Notes: generated by a model not told the origin, from the sequence alone. A DNA stretch of 61,492 bases from Sphingobacteriales bacterium (GCA_016185185.1 JACPOD010000041.1:1-61492); one strand, 5' to 3'. Positions 44,016-53,353 are shown, counted from the first letter of the stretch. Numbers and translations are program-made.

Positions 44016-45316
44016 GTATCAGCGGTTTTGTTGGGAATTAGTAGCATGTAAACAATCCCAATAAAGAATAGCACTTCACCCAGCGTATGTTCCCATTTTA
44101 TATCAGGCAGGCTAATGATGTTTAAAATCAATCCTGAAAAAATTATAAAATAAACATTGGTAGAAATTTTGCCAGGAAATACCATTAAAAGCAATAAAGG
44201 ATATAGCCATTGAATAGCATAGTACTGACTTCGAATGATGGGAGAAAAGATGTCACTTAAAAAATATAATAGTGCCCCGTATAAAAGTGCCGCATTTAGC
44301 AGGGCGGATGCAGGATAAGGTTTTTGTTTTGCCAATAAATATAGCAGGACCGAGAAGCATATGGTAAATAAAAAATACAGTGCCCATACAGATATATGTT
44401 TGCCTGTAAGGTTGTTGCTAAATACAAAAAAGTTGCTGTATTCATTATCCAAATAAAGGGGGTGCTTGTGCATTTGATCTTTTTGCTCAGTAATATTTAT
44501 GCCTTCCCATTCATTTATTTTTGGAATAGTTGGATAGGAAATAATGCCTTCGTTTTGCCATATTTTTTGATGCTCTTTAATTGCATGGAAATAATCTTTC
44601 CAATAATTTATTTCTCCCGGTAAGGCAAAGTTGAAGCTTACTATTGCAAGAAAAGAAGTGATATAAATTTTTATAAATGCCTTTGGTTGCCGGTTTGCAA
44701 AAATCAACACTGGCAAAATCAGTAAAATAGTTGTTGGTTTAAACAGGAAAAGCACAGCAGTTATTAAACCGGAAATTAAACTATATGAAATTGTAAATGG
44801 TTTTTGCAGAAAATAAAATAATAGCAGTGACAAAAAAACAATGATAATATAGGTTTGTCCTTCTGCAAGGTTTGCCCTCCAGCTATGAGAAAAAAAGAGC
44901 AATAAACCTGTTGTCAGTATTAGTATCTTTTGTTTTTGAGTTTTAGCCATTAAAAAAACTAAGAGTACGCAAGCAGCGAAAATTGCATTCAAACTCCAAA
45001 AACAAATCTTGTTTATTGTGCTTTGGGAAAAGTCTGCTATGCTATAAAAAAGTCTGTGTTGAAAGGGGGTAGAAGTGCTTTTAGAAGGAATGAACTGAAA
45101 GGCATTGTAATCATAATACTTCATGTTATCACCCGGCTTCCAGTGGTAAAAATAAGGAGAGATTCCATCTTTTTGTAAACGGGCACCGGTGATCTTATTA
45201 CGCAAATCGCTCTCGTAAGAAGGTATCGCCATCCGGGAATACCAATAGATCCCTGCAGCAAAAATTATAACAGCGGTAATAATAGCTGAATAGTATAATT
45301 TATTTCCTTTTGTCAT
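44012..45316 (-). CDS. GT87/DUF2029-like membrane glycosyltransferase
   Basis: A 434-residue protein with about ten spans. The first loop (YESDLRNKITGARLQKDGISPYFYHW) carries the acidic residue and the DG-x-SPY pattern typical of DUF2029/GT87 polyprenol-phosphate mannosyltransferases. It probably transfers a hexose from a lipid carrier to an envelope glycan. It converges with the DUF4349 gene with a 4-base overlap. Confidence 0.75.
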   Translation of the reverse strand: MTKGNKLYYSAIITAVIIFAAGIYWYSRMAIPSYESDLRNKITGARLQKDGISPYFYHWKPGDNMKYYDYNAFQFIPSKSTSTPFQHRLFYSIADFSQSTINKICFWSLNAIFAACVLLVFLMAKTQKQKILILTTGLLLFFSHSWRANLAEGQTYIIIVFLSLLLFYFLQKPFTISYSLISGLITAVLFLFKPTTILLILPVLIFANRQPKAFIKIYITSFLAIVSFNFALPGEINYWKDYFHAIKEHQKIWQNEGIISYPTIPKINEWEGINITEQKDQMHKHPLYLDNEYSNFFVFSNNLTGKHISVWALYFLFTICFSVLLYLLAKQKPYPASALLNAALLYGALLYFLSDIFSPIIRSQYYAIQWLYPLLLLMVFPGKISTNVYFIIFSGLILNIISLPDIKWEHTLGEVLFFIGIVYMLLIPNKTADT

Positions 45317-45404
45317 TAAATTGCTGTGCCTTGCCGTTTATCGTTTTGCAAGAATAAATTTTATCTGGCATATTTAAAGCAATATTTTTAACTATAACTA
45401 TTTT

Positions 45405-46091
45405 ATGAAGAAACTTGTAATACTTACCGGTGCAGGGATAAGTGCTGAGAGCGGATTAAAAACATTTCGTGACAGCGATGGGCTATGGGAAGGATATGAT
45501 ATTGAAGATGTAGCCACGCCAATGGCATGGAAAAGAAACCCTCAACTGGTATTAGAGTTTTATAATTACCGGCGCAAAAATGTACTGGATGCTAAACCTA
45601 ATGCTGCACATTACGGGTTAGCCAAACTGGAAAAAGATTTTGATGTTACCATCATTACTCAAAACATTGATGACTTGCATGAAAGGGCAGGCTCCACCAA
45701 AGTACTGCATCTGCATGGAGAAATTTTTAAAATGCGCAGTGAAGCAAATGAAGGTCTGATCTATGAAATTAACGGTGATATTAAATTAGGAGATAAAGCT
45801 GCTGATGAGGCACAATTGCGTCCGCATATTGTTTGGTTTCATGAGGCAGTGCCAATGATTGAGGTTGCTGTTCCAATTGTAATCAGTGCAGATATATTTG
45901 TGGTAGTAGGTACTTCGCTGGTAGTTTATCCTGCAGCAGGGCTGGTTAATTATGCTCCTCATGAAATACCTAAGTTTATTGTTGATAAGAAAGTTCCCTA
46001 CACTTCTTCAGTTTATAATCTTAGGGCCATTGAAAAACCGGCAACAGAAGGGGTGGCGGACTTGGTTGAAATGCTGAAATCTTTTTTATAA
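45405..46091 (+). CDS. cobB: NAD-dependent protein deacylase, class III sirtuin
   Basis: A 228-residue sirtuin: NAD motif GAGISAESGLKTFRDSDGLW (9-28), TQNIDDLHERAG at 85-96, catalytic H104 in LHLHGE, and GTSLVVYPAAGL near 184-195. Y53 and R56 in FYNYRR are the class III Y-x-x-R pair, which favours succinyl- or malonyl-lysine. The small-domain zinc cysteines are missing, which is usual for a subset of bacterial class III enzymes. Alone in its unit. Symbol by homology. Confidence 0.9.
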   Translation: MKKLVILTGAGISAESGLKTFRDSDGLWEGYDIEDVATPMAWKRNPQLVLEFYNYRRKNVLDAKPNAAHYGLAKLEKDFDVTIITQNIDDLHERAGSTKVLHLHGEIFKMRSEANEGLIYEINGDIKLGDKAADEAQLRPHIVWFHEAVPMIEVAVPIVISADIFVVVGTSLVVYPAAGLVNYAPHEIPKFIVDKKVPYTSSVYNLRAIEKPATEGVADLVEMLKSFL

Positions 46092-46138
46092 CCGTGTAAT
46101 ATTTTCATAATAAATGCGACTTAAGAAAAAAACATGCT

Positions 46139-46927
46139 ATGAAAAAAAGATTGCTCATACCTTTTTTTCGGATTTTTTTCTTTTTTACACTGATGCTTTC
46201 CGGTCTTGTTTGTTTTATGCTTAACCCGCAGGTGCTGTTTGCCAGTGGATATAAATACGGGCAATTGCATATATATGCATCACCCAAATACAATGGCGGG
46301 CAGAATGATCGTTTCGATAAAGCCATTTCACTTATCCGTAAATCTGAACTGTACCACAGTAGTTTTCAAATAGATGTTTTTTTAAATGGAGCAAAACCAG
46401 TGAACTTTTTGCTGACTCATACGATGGGTGATGCTTATGCATGGGGTTATTATAATAATGTAGTAATAAATGGTGCAATAGATGAAAGATTTGAATGGAA
46501 TCATTTAAGAAAATACCAGCGGCATTTTTCACGGACGCTGGCACATGAAATGATTCATTGTTTGCAATCAGATCAATTGGGGCCCTTACACTCAAGACCC
46601 CTAAAAAAAATTCCCATCTGGAAATGGGAGGGGTACCCTGAATATATTTCTTATCTGTCGGCTGTTAAAAATGAAAAACAGGTTTTGATTGAAAATATCA
46701 GGCGCTTTGCAGCATTTAAGAAAAGCGGTAAAACATGGATTGAAGTAGAAATTGACGAGGGAAAAAGTTATACAAGTATTGATTATATGAAAGCCTGGTT
46801 AATGATAAAATATTTGCTGGATATAAAAGGGATGACTTACCGGCAAATTTTAAAAGATGAAATAAAAGAAGAAACAGTATTTAATGAAATGATTAACTGG
46901 CTTCAGCAGGTGTCAATTACTAAATAG
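46139..46927 (+). CDS. Membrane-anchored putative zinc metallopeptidase
   Basis: A 262-residue protein with one N-terminal span (about 7-30) and a HEMIH motif (H136, E137, H140) in a helix LAHEMIHCLQ, followed at 161-170 by WKWEGYPEYI, where E164 can be the third zinc ligand. That is the gluzincin arrangement HExxH...E. The rest is alpha/beta, with no recognised family. Substrate unknown. The gene starts 47 bases after the sirtuin gene and may be co-transcribed. Confidence 0.65.
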   Translation: MKKRLLIPFFRIFFFFTLMLSGLVCFMLNPQVLFASGYKYGQLHIYASPKYNGGQNDRFDKAISLIRKSELYHSSFQIDVFLNGAKPVNFLLTHTMGDAYAWGYYNNVVINGAIDERFEWNHLRKYQRHFSRTLAHEMIHCLQSDQLGPLHSRPLKKIPIWKWEGYPEYISYLSAVKNEKQVLIENIRRFAAFKKSGKTWIEVEIDEGKSYTSIDYMKAWLMIKYLLDIKGMTYRQILKDEIKEETVFNEMINWLQQVSITK

Positions 46928-46952
46928 CCGGTCAATCGGGGCGTCAGGCTTT

Positions 46953-47282
46953 TTATTTCTCGCCCCCATCAGCCCCATAAAAAATTACCCAGGTAGCAAA
47001 GTCTTTTGAAAAATGATGAAAGCGGTGTTCCATTCCCGCCGGAACAAACAATACATCCCATTTTTTAAACTGCATTTTATTTTTACCACAATAATCCCCC
47101 CCCCCATGCCCGGAGGCAATGACATATAATTCATCCTGGCGGTGTGGTTCCTGAAGGTCTGTTTCTTTGGGGGAATAATATTCAATGCTCATTGTGCCAT
47201 GGTGCAGCATAGCAACAAAGGGAAATTCGTTTTCCAGCTTTAATTGCTCAATAGCCTCTTCTAAACTTATCTTATGTTTCAT
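46953..47282 (-). CDS. Cupin-domain protein with a G10 tract
   Basis: A 109-residue single cupin: motif 1 PHRQDELYVIASGHG (H47, E51), motif 2 DVLFVPAGMEHRFHHF (H86). A metal-binding small-molecule or sensor role is likely; substrate unknown. The coding strand contains ten consecutive G (genome C10 at 47096-47105), within GHGGGDY. A single-base slip there would destroy the second half, so phase variation is possible. Next upstream gene on the same strand: saccharopine dehydrogenase, 44 bases away. Confidence 0.8.
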   Translation of the reverse strand: MKHKISLEEAIEQLKLENEFPFVAMLHHGTMSIEYYSPKETDLQEPHRQDELYVIASGHGGGDYCGKNKMQFKKWDVLFVPAGMEHRFHHFSKDFATWVIFYGADGGEK

Positions 47283-47326
47283 AAGAATTTTGTTTAGTAT
47301 GGGTATTTAAAAATTCCGGGTTGAAT

Positions 47327-48658
47327 TTATACTGTTTCTTTAAATACAATTCCGTTTAGTGCCAGTTCCTTTAGCACAGGTTCATATATCTCCTTAACAA
47401 CGGGTATATGCAGACCCGTAAGTCGTATCTTATCCTGTAAAATCAATTTGGCAGCGATGCCCAACGGTAACCCAACTGTTTTTGCCATGGCTGTATGCAA
47501 ACTGTTTTCGCCTTTTACTATTAAACTGCTGTTGATGGTAAAAGGTTTGTTATTAATGGCATACTCAATTTCATGGAGCATAACGATCATGTCTTTATCA
47601 TCGGGTTCCATTGCCAGTTTTGTTTCTACTGTATACTGAAGTATATCTGCCGAGCAACTATGTTCTTTTGGAAGCGTATTTTTTTCCATTAACCCTAAGA
47701 AACTAAACTGTTGCCGCAGTTCCTCATGGTATATTTCTTCCACATATAATTCAAGATATTCATCCCACTCCATATCCCTTTGTTCAATAAAAAATAATTT
47801 CCGGTTAAACCAGTCTTCATAGGTAACACAATCCAAAATATTGTCGGCATCACCGGTATCCGTTAAACCAAGGTGAACGATCTTATCCCATCCACGGCAA
47901 AATGCGGGATGACGCAGCGTTGTTCTGATGAAGTTGTTGGCATTATTTAATGCATACAAGGGAATATAACTTAAAGAATCCCTGTTGGGATACCAGGCAA
48001 ATTCACCCATGTCCGTTACATTAACAGTGGGACAGTGTTCAAAAATTTCGTTGTAAGAACGGTTGGTTATTGTTCCGGCCTCTTTAAACATAGCTCCTGC
48101 TTTGCCAGCCAGCACCACGTTACGGGGGTTCCAGCTTATTTTATAATGCCAGGGGTTCGTATCACTTTCGGGAGCAATTAAACCACCACAATGCGATTTA
48201 AAAGACGTAACAGTTCCGCCTTTATTTTCAATTTGATGAAATAATTGCACAGCACTCATATGATCAATACCCGGATCAAGACCCATTTCACATAAAAAAA
48301 GTAATTGATTTTCTTCAATGGATTGTTTGAGGTCTTTAATACCTTCATCTGCATAAGAGGCCGTTAACAGGTTTTTCCTGAATAACACACAATCTTTTGC
48401 CACCAGGTAATGTAATTGGGCCGGCATCATTGAAATCACAATATCTGCCCGGTTAATTACTTCCTGCCTTTCCTTATCATTTGCAATATCTAACTGGATG
48501 GCTTCACTGTTAGCCGCTTTTTTGGTTTTAGATTCAATAAGCTCTTTACTGGCATCTGCTATTATAACTTGCCAGTCATTTTTTATTCCTTCACTGAGCA
48601 GGTATTCAATCAAAACAGTGGCAGATTTTCCTGCTCCAAATAATGCAATCGTTTTCAA
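47327..48658 (-). CDS. Saccharopine dehydrogenase family protein
   Basis: A 443-residue NAD(P)-dependent enzyme: Rossmann start MKTIALFGAGKSATVLIEYL, MMPAQLHYLVAKDCV, MGLDPGIDHMSAVQLF and the saccharopine-binding part near 160-330. It is similar to the lysine catabolic (saccharopine to alpha-aminoadipate semialdehyde) enzyme or to the carboxynorspermidine-type synthase; the DPGIDHM motif favours the LYS9-like group. No lysine-ketoglutarate reductase partner is beside it. It is divergent from pdhB with about 98 bases between starts. Confidence 0.85.
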   Translation of the reverse strand: MKTIALFGAGKSATVLIEYLLSEGIKNDWQVIIADASKELIESKTKKAANSEAIQLDIANDKERQEVINRADIVISMMPAQLHYLVAKDCVLFRKNLLTASYADEGIKDLKQSIEENQLLFLCEMGLDPGIDHMSAVQLFHQIENKGGTVTSFKSHCGGLIAPESDTNPWHYKISWNPRNVVLAGKAGAMFKEAGTITNRSYNEIFEHCPTVNVTDMGEFAWYPNRDSLSYIPLYALNNANNFIRTTLRHPAFCRGWDKIVHLGLTDTGDADNILDCVTYEDWFNRKLFFIEQRDMEWDEYLELYVEEIYHEELRQQFSFLGLMEKNTLPKEHSCSADILQYTVETKLAMEPDDKDMIVMLHEIEYAINNKPFTINSSLIVKGENSLHTAMAKTVGLPLGIAAKLILQDKIRLTGLHIPVVKEIYEPVLKELALNGIVFKETV

Positions 48659-48700
48659 AACAGTTCAAAATTTGGCGGCAATCTAATTCATTTAACGCAA

Positions 48701-48732
48701 TTTGATTATATGGTGTTTTACCGATATTTTTG
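48701..48732 (+). promoter_or_regulatory. pdhB promoter, full Bacteroidota consensus
   Basis: TTTG at 48701-48704, 20-base spacer, TATTTTTG at 48725-48732: an exact match to TTTG-N19-21-TAnnTTTG. The chosen ATG is at 48757, and transcription should start near 48739. This also supports the shorter start, since the TTG at 48730 would lie in the -7 box. Confidence 0.7.
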
Positions 48733-48756
48733 CTGCTCTTTAAAACGAACGACCGA

Positions 48757-49740
48757 ATGAGACAAATTGCATTCAGAGAAGCTTTACGGGAGGCCATGCA
48801 GGAAGAGATGAGAAGGGATGACCGTGTATTTTTAATGGGGGAGGAAGTGGCAGAATATAACGGAGCTTATAAAGTAAGCCAGGGTATGCTCGATGAATTT
48901 GGCCCCAAAAGAGTGATTGATACACCAATTGCTGAATTAGGTTTTGCCGCAATCGCTGTAGGTGCTGCACAAAATGGTCTTCGTCCAATTGTGGAGTTTA
49001 TGACCTGGAATTTTGCAGTATTACCATTAGATCAAATTTTAAATACTGCTTCTAAAATGTTGGCTATGAGTGGGGGGCAAGTTGGTTGCCCCATTGTTTT
49101 TAGGGGACCAAATGGCTCAGCCGGTCAATTGGGAGCCCAGCACTCCACAGCTTTTGAAAGTATGTATGCCAATATTCCCGGGTTAAAAGTAGTTTCTGTA
49201 AGTAACCCGTACGATGCAAAGGGATTATTGAAAAGTGCTATACGTGATGACGATCCGGTGATGTTTATGGAAAGTGAAGTAATGTATGGCGAAAAAGGAG
49301 AGGTGCCGGAAGAAGAATATTTAATACCGATTGGTAAGGCCGATATTAAACGTCCCGGCCGTGATGTGACCATCGTTTCCTTTAATAAGATGATGAAGGT
49401 GGCACTGGGTGCTGCTGAGGAACTGGCCAAAGAAGGAATAGAAGCAGAAGTTATTGATTTAAGAACCATTCGCCCATTGGATTGGGTTACCATTTTGGAA
49501 AGTGTGAAGAAAACAAATCGCCTGGTTATTGTGGAAGAACAATGGCCATTTGCATCTGTATCATCCGAAATTTCTTACCGTATCCAAAAAGAAGGATTTG
49601 ATTATTTAGATGCCCCTATACGCCGTATTACATCTGCAGACGCACCTATGCATTATGCTCCCAACCTGGTAGCTCTGTACTTACCTGATATTCCAAGAAC
49701 AGTGAAACTGGTGAAGGAAGTAATGTATATGAAGAAGTAA
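48757..49740 (+). CDS. pdhB: Pyruvate dehydrogenase E1 component, beta subunit
   Basis: A 327-residue transketolase-like subunit starting MRQIAFREALREAM: VFLMGEEVAEYNGAYKVSQG, DTPIAELGFAAIAVGAA, GPNGSAGQLGAQHS (ThDP-facing loop), and RPLDWVTILESVKKTNRLVIVEEQ in the C-terminal transketolase domain. With PdhA at 32927 it forms the E1 heterotetramer. The longer frame starting at TTG 48730 is rejected because that codon lies in the -7 element. It has its own promoter and terminator, so it is expressed apart from pdhA. Confidence 0.95.
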   Translation: MRQIAFREALREAMQEEMRRDDRVFLMGEEVAEYNGAYKVSQGMLDEFGPKRVIDTPIAELGFAAIAVGAAQNGLRPIVEFMTWNFAVLPLDQILNTASKMLAMSGGQVGCPIVFRGPNGSAGQLGAQHSTAFESMYANIPGLKVVSVSNPYDAKGLLKSAIRDDDPVMFMESEVMYGEKGEVPEEEYLIPIGKADIKRPGRDVTIVSFNKMMKVALGAAEELAKEGIEAEVIDLRTIRPLDWVTILESVKKTNRLVIVEEQWPFASVSSEISYRIQKEGFDYLDAPIRRITSADAPMHYAPNLVALYLPDIPRTVKLVKEVMYMKK

Positions 49741-49762
49741 ATTTTTTAAACGAAATATTACG

Positions 49763-49796
49763 AAGCCCATTCAGTATTGAATGGGCTTAATTTTTT
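49763..49796. terminator. Terminator after pdhB
   Basis: AAGCCCATTCA (49763-49773) pairs perfectly with TGAATGGGCTT (49778-49788), loop GTAT, then a T-run. It also ends the opposing YdcF-like pseudogene. Confidence 0.8.
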
Positions 49797-49798
49797 TA

Positions 49799-50382
49799 CT
49801 ATGCTTTTCCGGTTAATTTGTAAACCCAGAGACCAATTACTTCTTTTAGATAATTATCCCAGCCTTCAAATGCTTTATAGGATGGCAAAACTGAATCAAA
49901 GAATTGCTGCGGGTTATTGATGGCATTATAGTTACAGGGATAAGGAACCACATCAATCCCGGCTTTTTTGAAAACAGCCACGGCTCTTTTAATATGCATG
50001 GCAGAAGTGATTAACAGGTAAGGCCCTTTTATTAAAGTCTCAAAGCCTGAATAAAACGGTCACTGGCTGCGCCGTAATAACCCTGGTGTGATTTGAATTC
50101 AAAACCAACAAAACCCGACAATACAATACCAACCGGGTATTGTTCACCGCTAATAAATTCTTTTTTAGGATACTGCCAGTTAATTGTTAATTTATGGATG
50201 ATGTATGGGTTTGAAAAAAAGAGAAACCAAAAAACAGATAGAATAATAAGTTTCTTTTTTCTTACTGGGTTTTTGATCAAGATGGCAATGAGTACAAAAA
50301 GCAGTAGCCAGTTAAATGGCGAAATAAGAAAATTAAGCAGTTTTGATAAAATAAAAAACATACTGTGAAGATATTGGAACAA
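49799..50382 (-). pseudogene. YdcF-like (DUF218) membrane protein with an internal deletion
   Basis: The N-terminal piece (50382 down to 50032) shows two spans and then PVGIVLSGFVGFEFKSHQGYYGAASDRFIQALRL, the start of the DUF218/ElyC domain. It stops at once. In a shifted frame the sequence continues LIKGPYLLITSAMHIKRAVAVFKKAGIDVVPYP, the C-terminal part of the same domain. The usual middle (about 50-60 residues, containing the GG and E-x-x-S-x-N-T conserved blocks) is missing. This looks like a deletion of roughly 160-180 bases with a frame change at about 50025. YdcF-type proteins act in envelope metabolism; this one cannot be functional. Confidence 0.75.
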
Positions 50383-50416
50383 ATTTAAATGCCGAAAAGC
50401 TGATGCTAATTGCCTT

Positions 50417-51418
50417 TTATCCTTTGCCTTTGGGTTTTGTTTTTACCGTTTTTGGTTTTATGGGAGTTCCCTTTTTTTGTTCAGTTTGTTTTTTGCCATT
50501 GAGAATATCCTCAATCTTCTGGCGGTTATCCATATCTAACGGTTCAGGTACAGGGGCTTCTCCATCTTTTAATTTAAAGGTAAATACTTTATTCACATGT
50601 ACCCACTGACCGTTTTGCCATTTAAACCCTTCGTAATCCCCATCCGGTATGAGTGTATATTTTTTTTGTGGTTCATCCGTTTCACTAATGAGGTGATCAA
50701 ATAAAATCATATCCATATCATCATCATATTGCACTCTTGCCCTGCCATCTTTTTTAAACTCCAGTGAAAAACGGTTTTGATTTTGTTTTGGAACAGAATC
50801 TTCTTTAAACGAAAAAATTGGCTCGCCAAATACCGGCTCACCTTTTTCTGTAAAGGTTAGCACATCAATCCACTTACGGGTAACTTTCATGGTGTATTCA
50901 TCGTAGCCAATAAGCGTATAATATTTTTTTCCATTGCTTTCTTTCAGTATCATGCGATAGTAAATATTGCCGATCCACCATAAATTGTTCATACTGGTAT
51001 CGTACGGTGAATTGATAATATCTGACCGGTCAATTAGGGGAAATAATTTTAATGAACCATCTGTCGTTTTCATTTGAATGGCCCCATGCTGCCGGTTGAA
51101 CGATTCGTCTTTTTCAATTTGCCAGGTAAAAATGCGGAAGGTACTATCGGGTGCATATATCCTGGAAATGGTTTGCAGGGAATCAAAAGGGAAGCGAAAT
51201 GAATTTTTAATTTTCAATGCCCTTACCAATGTTTTGATAAATACACTATCGGCCCTGAAACGAACGGCGGCATCTCTTCCGTTTACCATATCATAACCAT
51301 ATCTTTTGAGTGAATCTTCTTTGGTTTTTAATTCTTTTAAATCGGCCTGGGCAGGAGATTGTGCTGTGGTTATATAACCAAGGAATATACAGATAAAAGG
51401 AAGCAGGAACTTCTTCAT
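50417..51418 (-). CDS. Secreted protein of unknown function
   Basis: A 333-residue protein with a signal peptide (MKKFLLPFICIFLGYITTAQ, cleaved before SPAQ). The mature part is beta-rich with conserved aromatic residues (WQIEKDESFNRQHGAIQMKTTDGSLKLFPLID, NLWWIGNIYYRMI) and a lysine-rich C-terminal tail. I recognise no family. It is common for Bacteroidota to have such proteins next to envelope genes, here the heptose cluster, but no functional link is shown. Confidence 0.65.
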   Translation of the reverse strand: MKKFLLPFICIFLGYITTAQSPAQADLKELKTKEDSLKRYGYDMVNGRDAAVRFRADSVFIKTLVRALKIKNSFRFPFDSLQTISRIYAPDSTFRIFTWQIEKDESFNRQHGAIQMKTTDGSLKLFPLIDRSDIINSPYDTSMNNLWWIGNIYYRMILKESNGKKYYTLIGYDEYTMKVTRKWIDVLTFTEKGEPVFGEPIFSFKEDSVPKQNQNRFSLEFKKDGRARVQYDDDMDMILFDHLISETDEPQKKYTLIPDGDYEGFKWQNGQWVHVNKVFTFKLKDGEAPVPEPLDMDNRQKIEDILNGKKQTEQKKGTPIKPKTVKTKPKGKG

Positions 51419-51476
51419 GAATTGTAATAGTTCTAAAACAATGTTTATGCAAATTTATTGCCCAAGGGATCAATTT

Positions 51477-52733
51477 TTACAATGCTTTGGCAACACTTAA
51501 CAAATCATTGTATGCCCGGTCAATAAATGGATGGGGGACAGGTGTTTCTGGTCTTGTGGTTTTAAGGAAAATGGTAAACATACCCAGCCCTTTACCAAAC
51601 TCCATATCACTTAACGTATTCCCGATCATGATAGACTTTGAAAAATCAATGTTCGGAAAATCTTTTTGTGCCTGTAAACCCATTCCGGTATTTGGCTTAC
51701 GGTTAGGACTGCTTTCCTCCAGGTCAGTGCAAAAGTATATGGAATCAATTCTGCCCCCGGCGGTTTCCACGGCATCAGTCATTTGATGATTGATATTGAG
51801 TAACGATTGCAATGTCATCCAGCCTTTACCAACACCTTTTTGATTGGTAACAACAACAATATGCTGAAACTTTGGATTAAATATTTTTATTGCTTCCAGT
51901 ACGCCATCATAAAATTTAAACTCTTCCCAGCTACGGATGTAGTCCATATGTTTTTCATGGTTGAGCACTCCGTCACGGTCGAGAAATAAAGTCCAGCTGT
52001 TGTCAATAGCGGGTAATGGTTTGGGATAACTCATTATTTGTGCTAATTCTGTTTGTGCCCTTTTGTAATCTTCGGGGATACCAATATCAATGAAATATTG
52101 ATGTTGAGTAAGGCCATAGAATTTTCGCTTACTATAAAATTTTTCTAAATAATCTTTTTCAAAAGAAAACTTGTCCGGTAACGGCTCGTTGCTGAACCGG
52201 GCAATATTTAAGATATATATACCACCATTAATAAAACCATTCTCATAAAATTTTTTTTCCTTAAAACTGATGATGGAAGTGTCATCATTCAGTTCAACAA
52301 CACCATAGCGGTCAAAATTTTTCATAGGCTTTAATGCCAGTGTACAATCAGCATTGTGTTTGGTGTGATGGGCAGAAAGCTCAGCAATGTTTACATTGAA
52401 AAACGTATCGCCATTTATAATTACAATATTTTTTTCAGTAGCTTTTTCACAAGCCAGTTTAATGGCTCCACCGGTTCCAAGTGGCTCGGTTTCGGTTGAT
52501 AGTTGATAGCTGATGGTGGATAAATTTGCATTTAGCCATGCCTCTATAGCCCCGCTTTTATAACCAACTGCAAAAATAAATTTGTCTATACCCTGCCTGG
52601 TCAATTGTTCAATAACGTAGTGAAGAAATGGCTTGCCTGCAACAGGTGCCATACATTTTGGTAAGTCTGATACAACGGAACGCAATCTTGTCCCCAGTCC
52701 ACCGGCTAAAATTATGGCTTCCCTAATTGGCAT
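51477..52733 (-). CDS. HddC-GmhB fusion: heptose-1-phosphate guanylyltransferase with bisphosphate phosphatase
   Basis: A 418-residue bifunctional protein. N-terminal nucleotidyltransferase: LAGGLGTRLRSVVSDLPKCM (10-28, the GGxGTR-x-K signature), AVGYKSGAIEAWL, then a hexose-binding half to about 235. C-terminal HAD phosphatase: LFLDRDGVLN (about 247-256), VVVTNQKGVGKG, and KSIMIGNTLSDMEFGK. It would do the last two steps to GDP-D-glycero-alpha-D-manno-heptose. The zinc-binding C-x-H loop of GmhB is absent (YFCTDLEESSPNRKPNTG). It is the last gene in the order here. Confidence 0.85.
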   Translation of the reverse strand: MPIREAIILAGGLGTRLRSVVSDLPKCMAPVAGKPFLHYVIEQLTRQGIDKFIFAVGYKSGAIEAWLNANLSTISYQLSTETEPLGTGGAIKLACEKATEKNIVIINGDTFFNVNIAELSAHHTKHNADCTLALKPMKNFDRYGVVELNDDTSIISFKEKKFYENGFINGGIYILNIARFSNEPLPDKFSFEKDYLEKFYSKRKFYGLTQHQYFIDIGIPEDYKRAQTELAQIMSYPKPLPAIDNSWTLFLDRDGVLNHEKHMDYIRSWEEFKFYDGVLEAIKIFNPKFQHIVVVTNQKGVGKGWMTLQSLLNINHQMTDAVETAGGRIDSIYFCTDLEESSPNRKPNTGMGLQAQKDFPNIDFSKSIMIGNTLSDMEFGKGLGMFTIFLKTTRPETPVPHPFIDRAYNDLLSVAKAL

Positions 52734-52736
52734 AAA

Positions 52737-53312
52737 TTATCCGAAATATTTTTCTTCCACCAGCTGGCAAATAATATGTCCCAGTGTAATATGTGATTCC
52801 TGTATCCGTGGTGTATCATTGGAAGGAACGTTGAGTAAGTAATCACTGATCGCTTTCATTTTTCCTCCGGTATCTCCTGTAAAAGCAATAGTTGTAATTC
52901 CTTTTTCTTTTGCAACTTCAAACGCTGTAATAATATTTTTTGAATTGCCTGAAGTGGATAAGCCAATCAGCACATCTCCTTTTTTGCCAATACCCTTTAC
53001 AAGCCTTGAATAAATAACATCGTAACTATAGTCGTTTGCCACGGCAGTAAGATAAGATGTGTTGCAGTGCAATGCTTCAGCAGGTAAGGCATCTCTGTCA
53101 GTATAGAAACGGCCGCTGAATTCAGCTGCTAAATGTTGCGCATCAGCAGCGCTGCCACCATTACCACAGAACAAAATTTTATTACCGTTTTTAAAAGCTG
53201 ATACAATTAACTCAACACATTTGGCAACAGTGTTTATAATGGTTTCATCAGCCAGTAATTTTTGCTTAGTAATAATTGATTCGCTGATGATGGATTTTAT
53301 CTTATCGTTCAT
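52737..53312 (-). CDS. gmhA: Sedoheptulose-7-phosphate isomerase
   Basis: A 191-residue SIS-domain enzyme: ILFCGNGGSAADAQHLAAEFSGRF (phosphosugar site), NDYSYDVIYSR and GDVLIGLSTSGNSKNII. It converts sedoheptulose 7-phosphate to D-glycero-D-manno-heptose 7-phosphate, the first step of the pathway. It is 3 bases from the HddC-GmhB gene and 41 from the HddA gene. Confidence 0.93.
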   Translation of the reverse strand: MNDKIKSIISESIITKQKLLADETIINTVAKCVELIVSAFKNGNKILFCGNGGSAADAQHLAAEFSGRFYTDRDALPAEALHCNTSYLTAVANDYSYDVIYSRLVKGIGKKGDVLIGLSTSGNSKNIITAFEVAKEKGITTIAFTGDTGGKMKAISDYLLNVPSNDTPRIQESHITLGHIICQLVEEKYFG

Positions 53313-53353
53313 AATAAATTAAATAAAAGGTAAAAATTTAAAATTCAAAAACA

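Noticed and set aside
48730-48756. Earlier TTG start for pdhB
   Set aside because: The codon lies inside the -7 promoter element, and the residues before MRQIAF are not part of the family.
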